This document shows, piece by piece, positions 1 through 14,329 of a stretch of 64,000 nucleotides of DNA (the first letter of the stretch is position 1; each line of letters begins with the position of its first letter). The notes under the pieces are model-generated. The model worked only from the letters and a program-made list of their open reading frames with translations, was not told the DNA's origin and did not search any database. Both the position numbers and the translations under genes were made by a program. The stretch spans positions 496,001 to 560,000 of the forward strand of contig OZ234494.1 of the NCBI GenBank assembly GCA_965153455.1. The letters run 5' to 3'. This DNA is from Sphagnum compactum (taxonomy: Eukaryota; Bryophyta; Sphagnopsida; Sphagnales).

Positions 1-1013
1 CCAAAGTAATCATTCATATCAATGGTGCTCAAAATTATCATCCAAAGTAATCTTTCATATATCAATGGTGCTCAAAATTATCATCCAAAGTAATCATTCA
101 TATCAATGGTGCTCAAAATTCTCATCCAAAGTAATCATTCATATCAATGGTGCTCAACATTATCATCCAAAGTTATCACTCATATCAACAGTGCTTGAAA
201 ATGATCATCCAAAGTTATCATTCATAACAACGGTGCTTGAAAATGATCATCCAAAGTTATCATTCATAACAACGGTGCTTGAAAATGATCATCCAAAGAT
301 ATCATTCATATCAACAGTGCTTGAAAATGATCATCCAAAGTTATCATTCATATCAACGGTGCTTGAAAATGATCATCCAAAGATATCATTCATATCAACA
401 GTGCATCGAAAATGATCATCCAAAGTTATCATTCATATCAACGGTGCTTGAAAGTGATCACCAAAGATATCATTCATATCAACAGTGCATTGAAAATGAT
501 CATCCAAAGTTAGCATTCATATCAACGGTGCTCGAAAATGATCATCCAAAGTTATCATTCATATCAATGGGGCTAAAACTTTATCATCCAAAGTAATCAT
601 TCCTATCAATCATGCTAAAAGTTTATCATCCATATCAATGGCGCTCGAAAATTATCATCCAAAGTTACCATTCATATCAACAACACTAAAAAATGATCAT
701 CCAAAGTTATCATTCATATCAATGGTGCTTGAAAATGATCATCCAAAATGATCATTCACATCAACAGCGCTTGGAAACTCTCATCCAAAGTTATCATTCA
801 TATCAATAGTGCTAAAAATTTATCATCCAAAGTTATCATTCATATCCATGGTGCTGGAAGATTATCATCTATAGCCATGGTGGTCAAAATCATCATCCAC
901 ATCAAATGGTGCTCAGAAATTTATCATCTTCATCAATAAATTTATCATCCACATCAATGGTGCACAGAAAAGTGTATCATCCAAATTTATCATCCACAGC
1001 AATGGTGCTCAAG
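1..1013. repeat. 42-bp minisatellite array
   Basis: About 24 diverged head-to-tail copies of a 41-43 bp unit with the core ATCATCCAAAGTTATCATTC followed by ATATCAACGGTGCTTGAAA. Copies at 191, 233 and 275 are exactly 42 bp apart; the first copies are spaced 41-43 bp. The array probably continues to the left of the window. Because 42 is a multiple of three, it throws off repetitive open frames with a 14-residue period; I do not regard these as genes. It ends about 165 bp before the start codon of the YY1 gene, so it lies in or next to that gene's promoter. Confidence 0.95.
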
Positions 1014-1179
1014 CTGCGTATCAAGAGAGCTCTCTCTGCTGCGTAGAGCCCTGGAGCTTAAGCTCGCAAGAGAAGAGTCCGGCTGACGCTTCTTCCCTTG
1101 TGATGATTCTCTGAGTGCCTGAGCATCGGATTCCTTTCCTTCCTTCCGTCGCCTCCGCCGGACGGTCCGAGTGTGAAAA

Positions 1180-4564
<3,385 letters not shown>

Positions 4565-4999
4565 ATTTGTCTTGTGATTGTAGTTTATTTCTGAAGGATG
4601 AAAGACATGAAGAAACAGAAGCTGATAAGGTAGTACAAAATGATGAGGACAATCATTGTTAGTTAAAGAAGCACACAACAGCAATCCTGGATGTTCAAAA
4701 CCAAAATGACATGGACTATATTTGCTGAAATGTTATTCTCAGGTGGGTCCAAAACTGAATCCAAGCTAAGTTTCAAAACCAGAACTGGAACCAGAATTAT
4801 TAAACTAATCTGTGTGCAACTGGGCCTGGAACTGAAATTGAATAGCCTGATTATCCCTGAAATAGCATTAGTCAGCTTTAGAACAACCTTAAGCAGCCCT
4901 GAAAATAATCTTGGTCTTAATTAATCTTAATTATACCTGAATTGCTTTTTTAATGTGAAGTTTAGTCATGTCCTGTAAACCTTACCGAAACCAACCAAA

Positions 5000-5285
5000 T
5001 TGATCAAGCGCATATACATGTGAAGACAAAACATATCTCTATATGCTTCTGCATTTTCTGGATGCATTGGATTCACAAAGAAGAGTCTCAACCAGGTCAA
5101 GAGCATGTAGATGTGATGACAAAACAGATATATCTATATGCTTCCACATTTTCTGCATTGGATTCACAGTGAAGAGGCTCGACCAGATCAAGTGCATGTA
5201 GATGTGAAGACAAACATATAACTATGTATGCTTTTGCATTTTCTGCATTGGATTCACAGAGAAGATGCTCAACCAGATCAAGTGC
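5000..5285 (+). repeat. Three-copy 90-bp tandem repeat
   Basis: Three similar copies, anchored by GATTCACA at 5070, 5161 and 5251 (periods 91 and 90). Each contains CTTCTGCATTTTCTGCATTG-like sequence and ends with ACCAGATCAAG. It lies downstream of the YY1 gene and has no coding signal. Confidence 0.85.
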
Positions 5286-7328
5286 ACCTGCTATGTACAG
5301 ACCAATCATATTCATCAGGTTTTGTTCAGGAGCAGACAGAGGCTTTCGTTTGCCTCAAGTGGAGTTTGTTGCAAGAAAGTGAGCCACTGTGTTTGGACAA
5401 CTGAGACATTCAGCATTGATGGGGTTACACTAGATCAAATGGTGTAGACCTGTACATGTGTTTTGGGGTTTGATTCTCCTTCTCTCCTACATTGGCTAAT
5501 GATGATGATGATGATGATGAAGACATGTGTTGTTGACAAAAGTGAGCTGTGGATGGGCATTCATTGTTGAAGTCAGCATTTGGAAATCAGTCAGTAATCT
5601 CAGTGCTTTGCTTGCCTGGTAAAAATGCTGCTGAAGCCTACTGTGCGAGTATTGACATTGGATGCTGAAATCATATCAGTTTTTGCAGTGCAGGATGACT
5701 GTCCTTAGGAGGAAAGAGTTTGTCTGAAAAAGCAGGACAATGTCACTGATGAATGCACATCAGAGATTTGTTGCACTGCCACAATTTGTTGTATTTTTGC
5801 TTCATTTCAAAACTGGATTTTCGTGATTTGTATAGTTTCCTTCTGTTGGATTGAGCAGTTCAGAGGCAACAAGGTGTTCAAGAGTTGATACAAAATTGGG
5901 GAGTATGTGTGAAAACACCAAACATACACACCCACAAGACCTGGTGAAGATTTGTGGGAGTGATGAACACACCACCCCCCATCATCAGTGTTAAGAAGTG
6001 AACAAGAAACATATGAGGAAAGAGATGATGACTAATATACAGTCAAATCAGTGCACACAGATTATATCTTAGGGAGGAAATTAGTTTGATACCCATTTTG
6101 TGAAGGGATTACACTGAGTTCAAGAGTACAGCATACAGTTTGCAAGACAAACACAAATCTTGAGTATGCTCGAAAGTGTGTGGGTGGTTCTGTCAGCAGT
6201 TCTTGAAACTTGGGAATCATCCAGCACCATTAATAAAGCTCTTCCTTGAAAAGCACCTGCAGATGAATGCATACACTGGGTGCTTGCAACTAAACTTTTA
6301 CTCTATACTTGTGCTTCACTGCTGCTGCAGATTATGGTGCGGTGAAATCATTCAAAGCTCGAAGGGGAGGTTTTGGTATGTGAAGAGCACCACCACTAAG
6401 GGTCCTGTAGTACCTGCCAAAACAAGGAGAGTAAAAAATCATCATCATCATCATCATCATCATGCTGATGATCTTAGTTTTGAGCTTCAAAGTTCAAATA
6501 CTGTATTCTACAGGTCACACTCCTAGTAACAGCAATTGGGATGTCATGTGGAATTTGCAGATGGCAGAAATTTCTTCTTCTTCAAGTTTACTACTTTCAA
6601 GGAAGAACAACAAAAGCTGTGGAGTGGAGTGGAGGAGCACAACTCCAGACCAAATCATTCAACAAAAATGTTATGTTCGGAAAAAACAAGGACAAATTGA
6701 TTAATTGTCTTCTTCGAGACTGTGACTATTATGACAAGTCTTATCTTGAGAATCAAATGGCAGGTTCAATACCTTACCATGAACATTGTCCACTGTGTGT
6801 GAATTTTTCCTCTCCAACTTGGGGGTTCGTCTTTAAACCTTGGCCACATGAGAAGAAGAAGAGTTCGTCAAAAGCTGCAGATTGATGGATGGATGGATGG
6901 ATCGACTCGCAGTCTATCAGTTGCAAGACATATATGCAATTCAAGCTTGGTAACTGAAGCTTTGGTTGAGGCCAGACTTGCCATCTGCTGCTGCTGCTAG
7001 ATCTCTTTCTCATGATCTGTTTGTTCCTCTCATCAGGATCATAATTCTGCAACACTAGATTTGGACATGTGGGCCTGTGGGAGCAGTTGTTGTGTTGTGA
7101 AGAGGACCAAGTCTGGCTCTGAAGCTGTTCACTGGCTGCAAAAGTGCTGTAGCAGCAGCAGCAGCAGCAGCAGGAGGCTGGAGCATCATGGGCGAATTCG
7201 AAGCAGTTTGCTTTATCCTTGGCTGCACATTCTGTGACTGTTTATGGCGCTCTAAGAATGGCTGACACAGCAAATCACAGCCAGAATGCAGCAGATCAAT
7301 CATCAGAATTTAGGACATCTTCCCAACA

Positions 7329-7350
7329 GGCTGCTGTGATCACAGCAGCC
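7329..7350. repeat. Perfect 22-bp palindrome
   Basis: The half-site GGCTGCTGTGA is followed directly by its exact reverse complement. The 17 bases from 7329 recur in both arms of the hairpin about 290 bp downstream, which suggests a common origin. Confidence 0.85.
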
Positions 7351-7618
7351 TTCCATGATGTTTTTCCAACTAGCTGTGCTCACACTCATCTCATAGCTCT
7401 ACTGGTCAAGCAAGCACTGACCAATTGCAAGAGCTATGAGGACTGTGAGTCAAACTGTGACTCACCATACAACAACACCTGTCCTTTTCTTTTCCATGAA
7501 GACATGTGTTCCCAGAGTTCTTAACATGATTAATTACATATTTCCCATGCACTTGGATTCTCCAATGAAAATTGGCTGTCTCTACAGCAAGAAACAAAGC
7601 TCTATGTCAGTGGCTTTC

Positions 7619-7711
7619 CATTAGGCTGCTGTGATCACAGTTACACATTGTGTGTAACTATGAAAAATGTGTATTCACACAATGTGTAACTGTGATCACA
7701 GCAGCCTAATG
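7619..7711. repeat. Perfect 36-bp inverted repeat with 21-base loop
   Basis: Arms 7619-7654 and 7676-7711 are exact reverse complements; the loop is 7655-7675. The arms contain GGCTGCTGTGATCACAG at 7624 and its complement at 7690, the same motif as the palindrome at 7329. It could be a small MITE, a foldback fragment or a hairpin RNA precursor. I found no clear target-site duplication. Confidence 0.85.
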
Positions 7712-7868
7712 AAAAGAGACCCTTACTAGGTACTCTACTGCAGGCCAGTCAAGATTAAGCCTGCATGGAGCTCAAGGTAAACTAACTAAATTGCTTGCAC
7801 TCGACAATGCACAAATCATGAAGCAAGCACACTTCAGTGAAGGATTAAGTAGACTAGTGGTGTGTACT

Positions 7869-10445
7869 TCAAGCATCGTCAAATTGTACCATGCAAGGAG
7901 ATAACATCAAGCGCTTGTAGAAGCTGCGACGTCTTCTGGCACTGTTGATCATCCTGAGAGACCAAGTTGTTGTTGCTGTTGCATCACCTGCAAAAGCTGG
8001 GCTAGTAGAATTTGGACGTCTTATAGCACTACTGTTTTTGTATTCTAGTCGAGGACCCGCAGGTTGCAAATCCACCCTGAATCTACCGGAGCTGCCGTAC
8101 TCCAGAATATACCCACTCAAAGTAGCTCGACTTGTGGAGCTGATTCCAAGACTACTACGGTCAAGTACCTCAGTCGACGAGCTTGTGGAGCTGATTCCAA
8201 TACTACTACGGTCCAGTAGCTGCTCTTCCACAAGGTAGCAACTCCTAGAAGAAACCCAATGTGGCGGCTGATCTAGAAACCCTAAAGCGTCTTCTCCTCC
8301 ACTCAGCGGAGAGAGTTCTAGAGAGGAGCAGGTGTCGTCGACGTTGTCGCAGCAGCAGCTGTCTGTGCTCGTTCTTGCTGCATCCGAGTCTTGTTCGTAT
8401 TCCTTAACGAGAGGGCGACCCCCTGCTGCTGCTGCAGCTGCAGCACACATCATATAAGCCGGCAGGCTGCCGCCGGCAACTCGTCGAGCTGCAATCCAGT
8501 AGTCTAGTGCTGTGTCTGTCGAAATCCGATGTTTATCAGCAGCCGCATCAAAGACGAATGAGGATGCGATGGGAGAGTCGAATGGGAAATCGTCCTCGTC
8601 TACTTGAGCTTGGTCCTCCTGTCTCTCGACATAACAGCTGGTGGGTTGATTTGTATCTGTCTCATCCGAGTCGCACTGAAACGAGCTCTCGATCTGCAAC
8701 CGCCCTGAGCTCGTCGATTCGGATCTCCTCCTCCAGGACCTCAATCTGGACCACCTAGAGCCAGATAGCTGATCCGAGCTTCTGTCCGATCTTCCTGAGA
8801 CGGAGAGCAAGAAATCCTTAGCCAATAGTCTTAAATTATTTCTTCCTCTGGCACTACGTCCATGAGTAGTTCCAGAATTTACATGATTTTGTTGCTTGTT
8901 GTTGCGCGGTTGCAGTACTGCTGCTATACAACCTGCGGGTTTTCTACTCTTGGAAGGTTTTTGCACTAACGAGAGATTCCAAGAGCTGCTGTTGGAAGTC
9001 CACTGCTCGTGTGCGCCCGGGCAAGGTTTAGGCTGATCCTCCTCCTCATCATGTGCTGCTTGAATACAAGCTTGCACCACCGGATCTTGCCTTGGATGAT
9101 TGTGGTACTCATGATTTTGCTCTTCAGGTTGGTGCCAAGCAACCTCGCTGGGTCCTCGACTGGGACCCTCCGCCGCGAGTACAATATCATCGTCGTCTGT
9201 ACTTCCGTAATCTGTCACGGCATTGATCGCTATCAGGTACTGCGCTAACTGAGACTTGGGTCTCTCGACCTCGCGTCCCAGAGATCCTTGCAGGCCAAGC
9301 CCATGAGGAGCACCACCATCTCCAGCGATCAGAGATTGTCCAGCTCTAGTTGTGAGCCCAACTCCAAAAGATCTCTCAGAAGAAGAGGGCGAAGAAACTG
9401 GGAAGCTATCTTGCAAGCTTTCGTGAGTGCTCAGGGGCCGCGAAGTGCTTATATAAGCGACCTCTTCCTCCTCCTCCTCATCAAGACTTTCTCTCGATCC
9501 AGCTTCTCGTCTCTTCTGTCCCCTCATCTGCGATAACCTAGATCTCCCCAGGAGCAGCTGCTTAAAGGTTTTGTCGTTTAGAGCTGGAGCATCCCCAGCG
9601 GAGCTAGCAGTACTAGCTGAAGTGGTCGTCAATGCAGCTTCTTCCATGATCCCAAACTCTTGATCAGCATTCAACAGTCCACTATGGGCTGTAGTTCCAG
9701 GAGGAGTTTGCGGAGACAATATCCCATGACTCCAATAGCTGAGAATCCTGGAGGCAGAGCCGTCGCCAGGAGAAGCTGCTGACTGCAACAACATCGACCC
9801 ATTTATAACGCCAGCTGCAGCAGCGTTTCTAGCTCTTGCTTCTAGTGGTCCTCGAGAAAACACCGATGGATACAACACAGGCACTCCGCTGTGTGCTCTG
9901 CTTCGAGCTGCATTGGGACGTGGAGACTTCCCGTGAGCCGTGCTGCAACCAGGAGGCCGCTGATCAGCATGTGATCGAGCTGCTCCTGCAACACCCGCCT
10001 CACATTTTAAGTGAGCCATTGCAGCAACGTGATGAACCACTGCACCATGAGCTGCTGCAGTGCCGCTAGCTGCCCGCACACGTGGGAACTTCTCAGAGAG
10101 CATGGACGACATAGACGATTGACGGCTAAAGAACGTCAACTCCTGGTCGTCCACAATATGCACCCCCATTAGAATAGGTCTCAAATTGAGCTGCACCAGC
10201 CGCGGCTCGTGCAGCTGGGCCGCTGCTGCAGGCCGACCATCGCCCCTGGCGTCGGGAGGAGGAGGAGGAGGAGGAGGAGGAAATTCATCCACCACCTCCT
10301 CGTCAAATCCATGCTCGTGATCTTGTCTCACAATAGTATCACGCCCAACTACTGCATACATGACTCGACGATCCGCAGCACCTTCTTCGCCCATCGCAAA
10401 CCGCCGATCTCTTATACCAAAATTTATCCCTTCTCCCCGCTTCAT
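7869..10445 (-). CDS. Uncharacterised 858-residue protein, largely disordered, single exon
   Basis: An uninterrupted 858-codon ORF in a region where open frames are otherwise short, so it is very likely real. It begins with ATG at 10445; a second in-frame ATG (residue 18, MGEEG) is a possible start. I do not recognise a family. Visible parts: a nine-proline run at residues 56-64; an ordered-looking block near residues 84-112 (containing LRPILMGVHIVDDQEL); many Ser/Ala/Gln-rich stretches; an acidic run (EEEEEE); a Ser/Arg-rich region (SGSRWSRLRSWRRRSES); and a basic C-terminus (ARRRRSFYKRL) ending MVQFDDA. There is no obvious signal peptide or membrane segment. A 51-bp (17-codon) in-frame tandem duplication lies at about 8131-8219. 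The likely role is nuclear or scaffold-like, but this is a guess from composition only. Confidence 0.72.
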   Translation of the reverse strand: MKRGEGINFGIRDRRFAMGEEGAADRRVMYAVVGRDTIVRQDHEHGFDEEVVDEFPPPPPPPPPDARGDGRPAAAAQLHEPRLVQLNLRPILMGVHIVDDQELTFFSRQSSMSSMLSEKFPRVRAASGTAAAHGAVVHHVAAMAHLKCEAGVAGAARSHADQRPPGCSTAHGKSPRPNAARSRAHSGVPVLYPSVFSRGPLEARARNAAAAGVINGSMLLQSAASPGDGSASRILSYWSHGILSPQTPPGTTAHSGLLNADQEFGIMEEAALTTTSASTASSAGDAPALNDKTFKQLLLGRSRLSQMRGQKRREAGSRESLDEEEEEEVAYISTSRPLSTHESLQDSFPVSSPSSSERSFGVGLTTRAGQSLIAGDGGAPHGLGLQGSLGREVERPKSQLAQYLIAINAVTDYGSTDDDDIVLAAEGPSRGPSEVAWHQPEEQNHEYHNHPRQDPVVQACIQAAHDEEEDQPKPCPGAHEQWTSNSSSWNLSLVQKPSKSRKPAGCIAAVLQPRNNKQQNHVNSGTTHGRSARGRNNLRLLAKDFLLSVSGRSDRSSDQLSGSRWSRLRSWRRRSESTSSGRLQIESSFQCDSDETDTNQPTSCYVERQEDQAQVDEDDFPFDSPIASSFVFDAAADKHRISTDTALDYWIAARRVAGGSLPAYMMCAAAAAAAGGRPLVKEYEQDSDAARTSTDSCCCDNVDDTCSSLELSPLSGGEDALGFLDQPPHWVSSRSCYLVEEQLLDRSSIGISSTSSSTEVLDRSSLGISSTSRATLSGYILEYGSSGRFRVDLQPAGPRLEYKNSSAIRRPNSTSPAFAGDATATTTWSLRMINSARRRRSFYKRLMLSPCMVQFDDA

Positions 10446-12990
10446 GTCGCGCTAAACCCAAAACCCCAAAAACAAGTCCAAATCCAAAAGAAAACTACCG
10501 AAACATCCGAGCAGCACTAGGATCAGGAGCTTCAGATCCCCACCATACTTGTCTCTTCAGACACTCGATCCTATTCTTCGCGGATCCAGTCCAAGTTATA
10601 AAAGTCTTCTCGATCCGGAACTGCTTCATGAGATCTGACTCCGAAGCAGCTGAAGAAGAGTCTGTCGATCAAGCGAGCTTGGGAGCTGCTGTGTGCGCCG
10701 AAAGGAAAGTGATCCCCGCCAGGAGAAACTTCATTTTATGCTACTATTATAAGTTAAGGACCTAGATTAGCAGCGCTTTTCTGGAAGCGATTCTTTTTTG
10801 CTTTGTTGTGCAAACAAAATTCATGCGAACGAAGGAAGACAGACTTGAATGTTCGGAAGAAATCGAAATTTGCGCGCGCGTGAGCGAGCGTGCGCGATCG
10901 CTTCGCTAGTTTTGTCAGGAATTGCGGGTTTTGTTGCGCGGCACTCGCGACAGGAAAGCCACCAGCAGCACCACCACAGACCGCCGTCCGTCCGTCTGTC
11001 CGTCGGTCGTCGAGTGATCGGACGTGATGAGGAGAGAACGAACGACATCCTACCGATGAAACCGAATTGGCCTCGGGAATTTTGTATGAAATTTGACATT
11101 AAAATAAATAAACCACTTTTTATTAGATGCATTTTTCCAATCATCTTGTATAATATCTTTTTCTTCCCCCTTTCCTTTTCCCCCCTTTTTAATGCATTTA
11201 AAAAATAACACAATGGATTTTTATTTTTTATTTTTTGTCTTTTGTGATTATTAGTAAACCATATTCTTTTAGATGCAAATTTCCAATCAATTTTTATGTA
11301 ATATCTATTATTATGTCAGACAACCAAATTTTGCTAAATCAATATTTTTAGCTCAGTATCCCACCTTTCCCAAATAATATTTTTAAAAAATGTTGGGGAA
11401 GTAGAAAAGCTTTGACCAATAAAAAAATAATATTTTTTCTTAGTTTTTTGCATTTTTGAGGCTAATAAATAGCCTAGATCATTTCATTCTTACTATGTTC
11501 CCAAAGTTTTTGACCAAAGAATGTCCTCACAAGATAGAGAGAAAAAAAACCAATCAAAACAACAACTAATGAATAATATTAAAGAACTAATAATATTAAT
11601 AATGTTAAATAACTAATGAATTATATTAATATTTAATTAAATATTATTCTTTAATTAAAGAATAATATTTACTATTATGCTTCATGTTTCCAATAGAAAG
11701 CTAGCTACTCATGTCAATGATGTTTTTTTTTACATATCTAAAGAATATCATGAATGATGGTTTTAGCAATTTTAATGCTTCCAAAATTAGTTTAGTTCCA
11801 ACTACTTAATTTTCCTTGAATTCGAGGATTAGGAATTCTTTTTGTTTTTTTTTTTTTTGGTTTTTTGGGTACAAAAATTTAATACTATAGGAATTAAAAA
11901 GTGGAAATAATGTGAAAACATGGATTCAAAAAGGTCTGAAAATAATAACAAGGTAATTGCACAACCTAAACCTTCAACTGAATTTCAAAAATAAATTTTG
12001 ATAGAAATATTTTAAAAATTATTGCTCGTAAGGACACTTTTAAAGACTCTTAGGACATCCTAAGAAAGTCCCTTCTTTGAACCTTGAATAAAAATTATCA
12101 AAGAAAATACTAGTTTAGCCATTGTTATAAGCCAAGTGTTTATTACTTACTTAAGAAAGGCTTTTACTCATTAGTTAGACTTTATTATATTTTATTATTT
12201 TAATATATTTTCTTCCAAGTATGGCCCGATTATTATTTCAGTAGTTGTTGATTTACAAACAATTTGACAAAACAAACATGTATGTCTATCCTACCTCTAA
12301 CATAAGTTTATTATTCATTCACGATTTTGTTGGAGTTGAATTTATAGTCATAGAAACACGTTTGGATAATTAAATCTAGGATTTAGTTTAGTAACATTTT
12401 AAAAAAAACTATTGATCAAACATTTTTGTTTGTCTTGAAGGTAGCATACTTTCTATAATCTAAAGTTATTGTACCTACAACTCATGTTTGGCATTAATTA
12501 AAGAGTTACCATTGATTTCCCAAATTTGATTTGATTATGTTCCATTTTTAATTTATTAAAACTTAGTTTTATTGAATTTTTTAATAGGATGCAAACTTGT
12601 AAGATGTTCAAGCAATGTGTTGAAAGCGGTCTTGATATGTAAGCAATGAATTAGCATCATCTGTGATGAAAGATGTAGCACTTGCTAGAATAGAAGCATC
12701 ACTGGCTAGAATAGGTGCGGCAAATGAACTTGTTAGTGCAAATGAATAAGTGCAATCAGATGTTGTATAATAAAGGAACACTAACGAGCAAATGTTCATA
12801 CAATGGAAAAGCAAGAGCAAAAGCTGCAAACACCGATGTCTTCAATTCTCCCACAAGTCAACACTAGCTTTTTACTTATGTTAATTCATTACCTTGCTCA
12901 CTTTCTCACATTGAGAGAGTGGGTGGGATATTGTTTTTGCCAATTTTCATTTAGCAATACTCCAAATGGTCAAATGTTCAATTCTATTAA
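10446..12990. other. Upstream region of the 858-codon gene, then AT-rich spacer
   Basis: 10446-11040 is comparatively GC-rich, with a GCGCGCGTGAGCGAGCGTGC stretch near 10875 and a TCCGTCCGTC run near 10986. It is the likely promoter and 5' leader of the minus-strand gene. The overlapping frames on both strands at 10821-11213 have no family signature. From 11100 on the sequence is AT-rich with homopolymers and no feature I can support. Confidence 0.55.
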
Positions 12991-12999
12991 TAGTCACTA

Positions 13000-13200
13000 G
13001 TTGGTATGCAATACCTTCAATGTGTATGTAAAAACCTTATTAATAGTTATTATTGTGTATGCAATATCCTCATTTTCTATGTAACAACATTAATGATCAT
13101 ATATTGTTGTGTATGCAATACCTTCATTGCCTATGTAATAACCTTAAGAGTAGTCATTGGTGTGCATGTAAATACCTTCAGTTCCTTTGTAATATTTTTC
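13000..13200 (+). repeat. ~53-bp tandem repeat with core ATGCAATACCTTCAT
   Basis: Four degenerate copies start near 13003, 13053, 13106 and 13160. Each contains TATGCAATACCTTCAT or a close variant followed by TATGTAATA-like sequence. The same core appears in reverse orientation in the array at 14.3-15.5 kb. Confidence 0.75.
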
Positions 13201-13257
13201 ATCATAAATGTAATACCCTTGTATTTCATAATTTATCTAAACATCTTCATTTTTCTC

Positions 13258-13291
13258 CCCCCCCCCCCCCCCCCCCCCCCCTTTTTTTTTT
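13258..13291 (+). repeat. C24-T10 homopolymer tract
   Basis: An uninterrupted run of 24 C is followed by 10 T. Such a tract is unusual in this AT-rich setting and is a site where length should be treated as uncertain. Confidence 0.85.
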
Positions 13292-13686
13292 GTTGGTTTA
13301 GGGGCAAATGTGTCGCATGGGGTTGCCAAGGAGGGCGTGACTTTGGAAAAAGATGAGCATAGGTTTATTTGCAAAGTGGAAACTTGCAATGCATTTTATT
13401 TGGCAGAATATTTGCTTCTAAATCATTTACACCAAAAGCATGGTCTTTCCACAATATCGGGGAAGCTTAAGTGCCCATCTATTTGGCAAGACGGGGTCGT
13501 GTTGCCAGATTGGTAAAAGTTGCATTTTCCAAGTTGTTCACTCTAATGGGCATTTTAGCATGGGGTGTGGGGTCCATCCACCCCTATGTAATTACCAAGT
13601 TAGAGAGGGATGAAAATCTTGCTGGTTTAATTCGAGCTAGCAAGGTCTCCTATGCAAAGGGCCTTAAAGATGTTTGGGATAATTAG
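13292..13686 (+). pseudogene. C2H2 zinc-finger-like fragment, probably from a repeat element
   Basis: The frame 13310-13516 encodes a single C-x4-C-x12-H-x4-H finger (ICKVETC ... LNHLHQKHG). The frame at 13471-13686 continues with hydrophobic sequence. No intact start, no further fingers and no splice structure are visible, and it lies between two opposing tandem arrays. I infer a decayed gene carried by a mobile element; a lone short host gene is the alternative. Confidence 0.4.
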
Positions 13687-14329
13687 AATTGGACGAGATC
13701 TTCATCCAAAAAGGAACACAAAAAGTAGATCACTCTACTTGTGAATATTATGAATTGGAGATTATTCATGATTAGTAAGTTCCATCACATTCAATTTTCA
13801 CTTCAAATTTGTATTGTGCTTCAAACATGTGTTTTCCAAATTATGCTCATTGGTTTGTGTGTATGTCCACTTTAGGATTTGAGGTACCACCCATATATAG
13901 CCGATGCACTGAAGATGTTTTGGCAAATCGATAATTATACATTCGACAATATGTTCAATTTGCACAAAATGCAATGGCACACTATCAAAATGCAAATGGA
14001 TTATCAACAAGATATATCAATGAAAGTTCTAATGAAAATGAAGGTGAAAGTGATTAAAGTATGGTCATAGATCATTTTTTGGGTTTTATCTTGACATTCG
14101 ATTTTTAGATTAATACACATTTTGTACCATGTGCATGGCCTCCATGAATTTTCCATGCCACATTTTTGTAAATTAATTTAGCTTCCGTGGATATAGCCCA
14201 TTGATATTGGATATGAATGTATGCAAAGATATCTACTTGTAAAAGTTTGAATTTTATTTGTACAAAAACAAGGTTACTAAGATCCATATGTAATATATAT
14301 GCATATTGCATTGAACAAAAAATTGATTG

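Larger units (their letters stand above)
4565..7618. other. Spacer without a recognised gene
   Basis: This begins with the probable YY1 3' UTR. It contains microsatellites: (GAT)n near 5500, (CAT)n at 6438-6463, (GATG)n near 6885 and (CAG)n near 7150. The longest frames with an ATG (for example 6541-6885, + strand, 114 codons) match no family I know and have no clear splice context. A non-coding RNA or a fast-evolving gene cannot be excluded. Confidence 0.5.

Noticed and set aside
65-939. Repetitive open frames of 60-116 codons
   Set aside because: They arise because the 42-bp repeat unit is a multiple of three; several frames are open at once and no non-repeat sequence is included.
6437-6463. 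Poly-His stretch suggesting a vector tag
   Set aside because: It is a CAT microsatellite in a spacer without a gene; nothing else indicates vector sequence.
10821-11213. Overlapping long frames on both strands
   Set aside because: They lie in a GC-rich leader/promoter region, mirror each other on opposite strands and show no family motif.
13258-13291. Proline-rich protein encoded by the C-run
   Set aside because: The eight-proline stretch comes from a C homopolymer in frames without a plausible gene structure.
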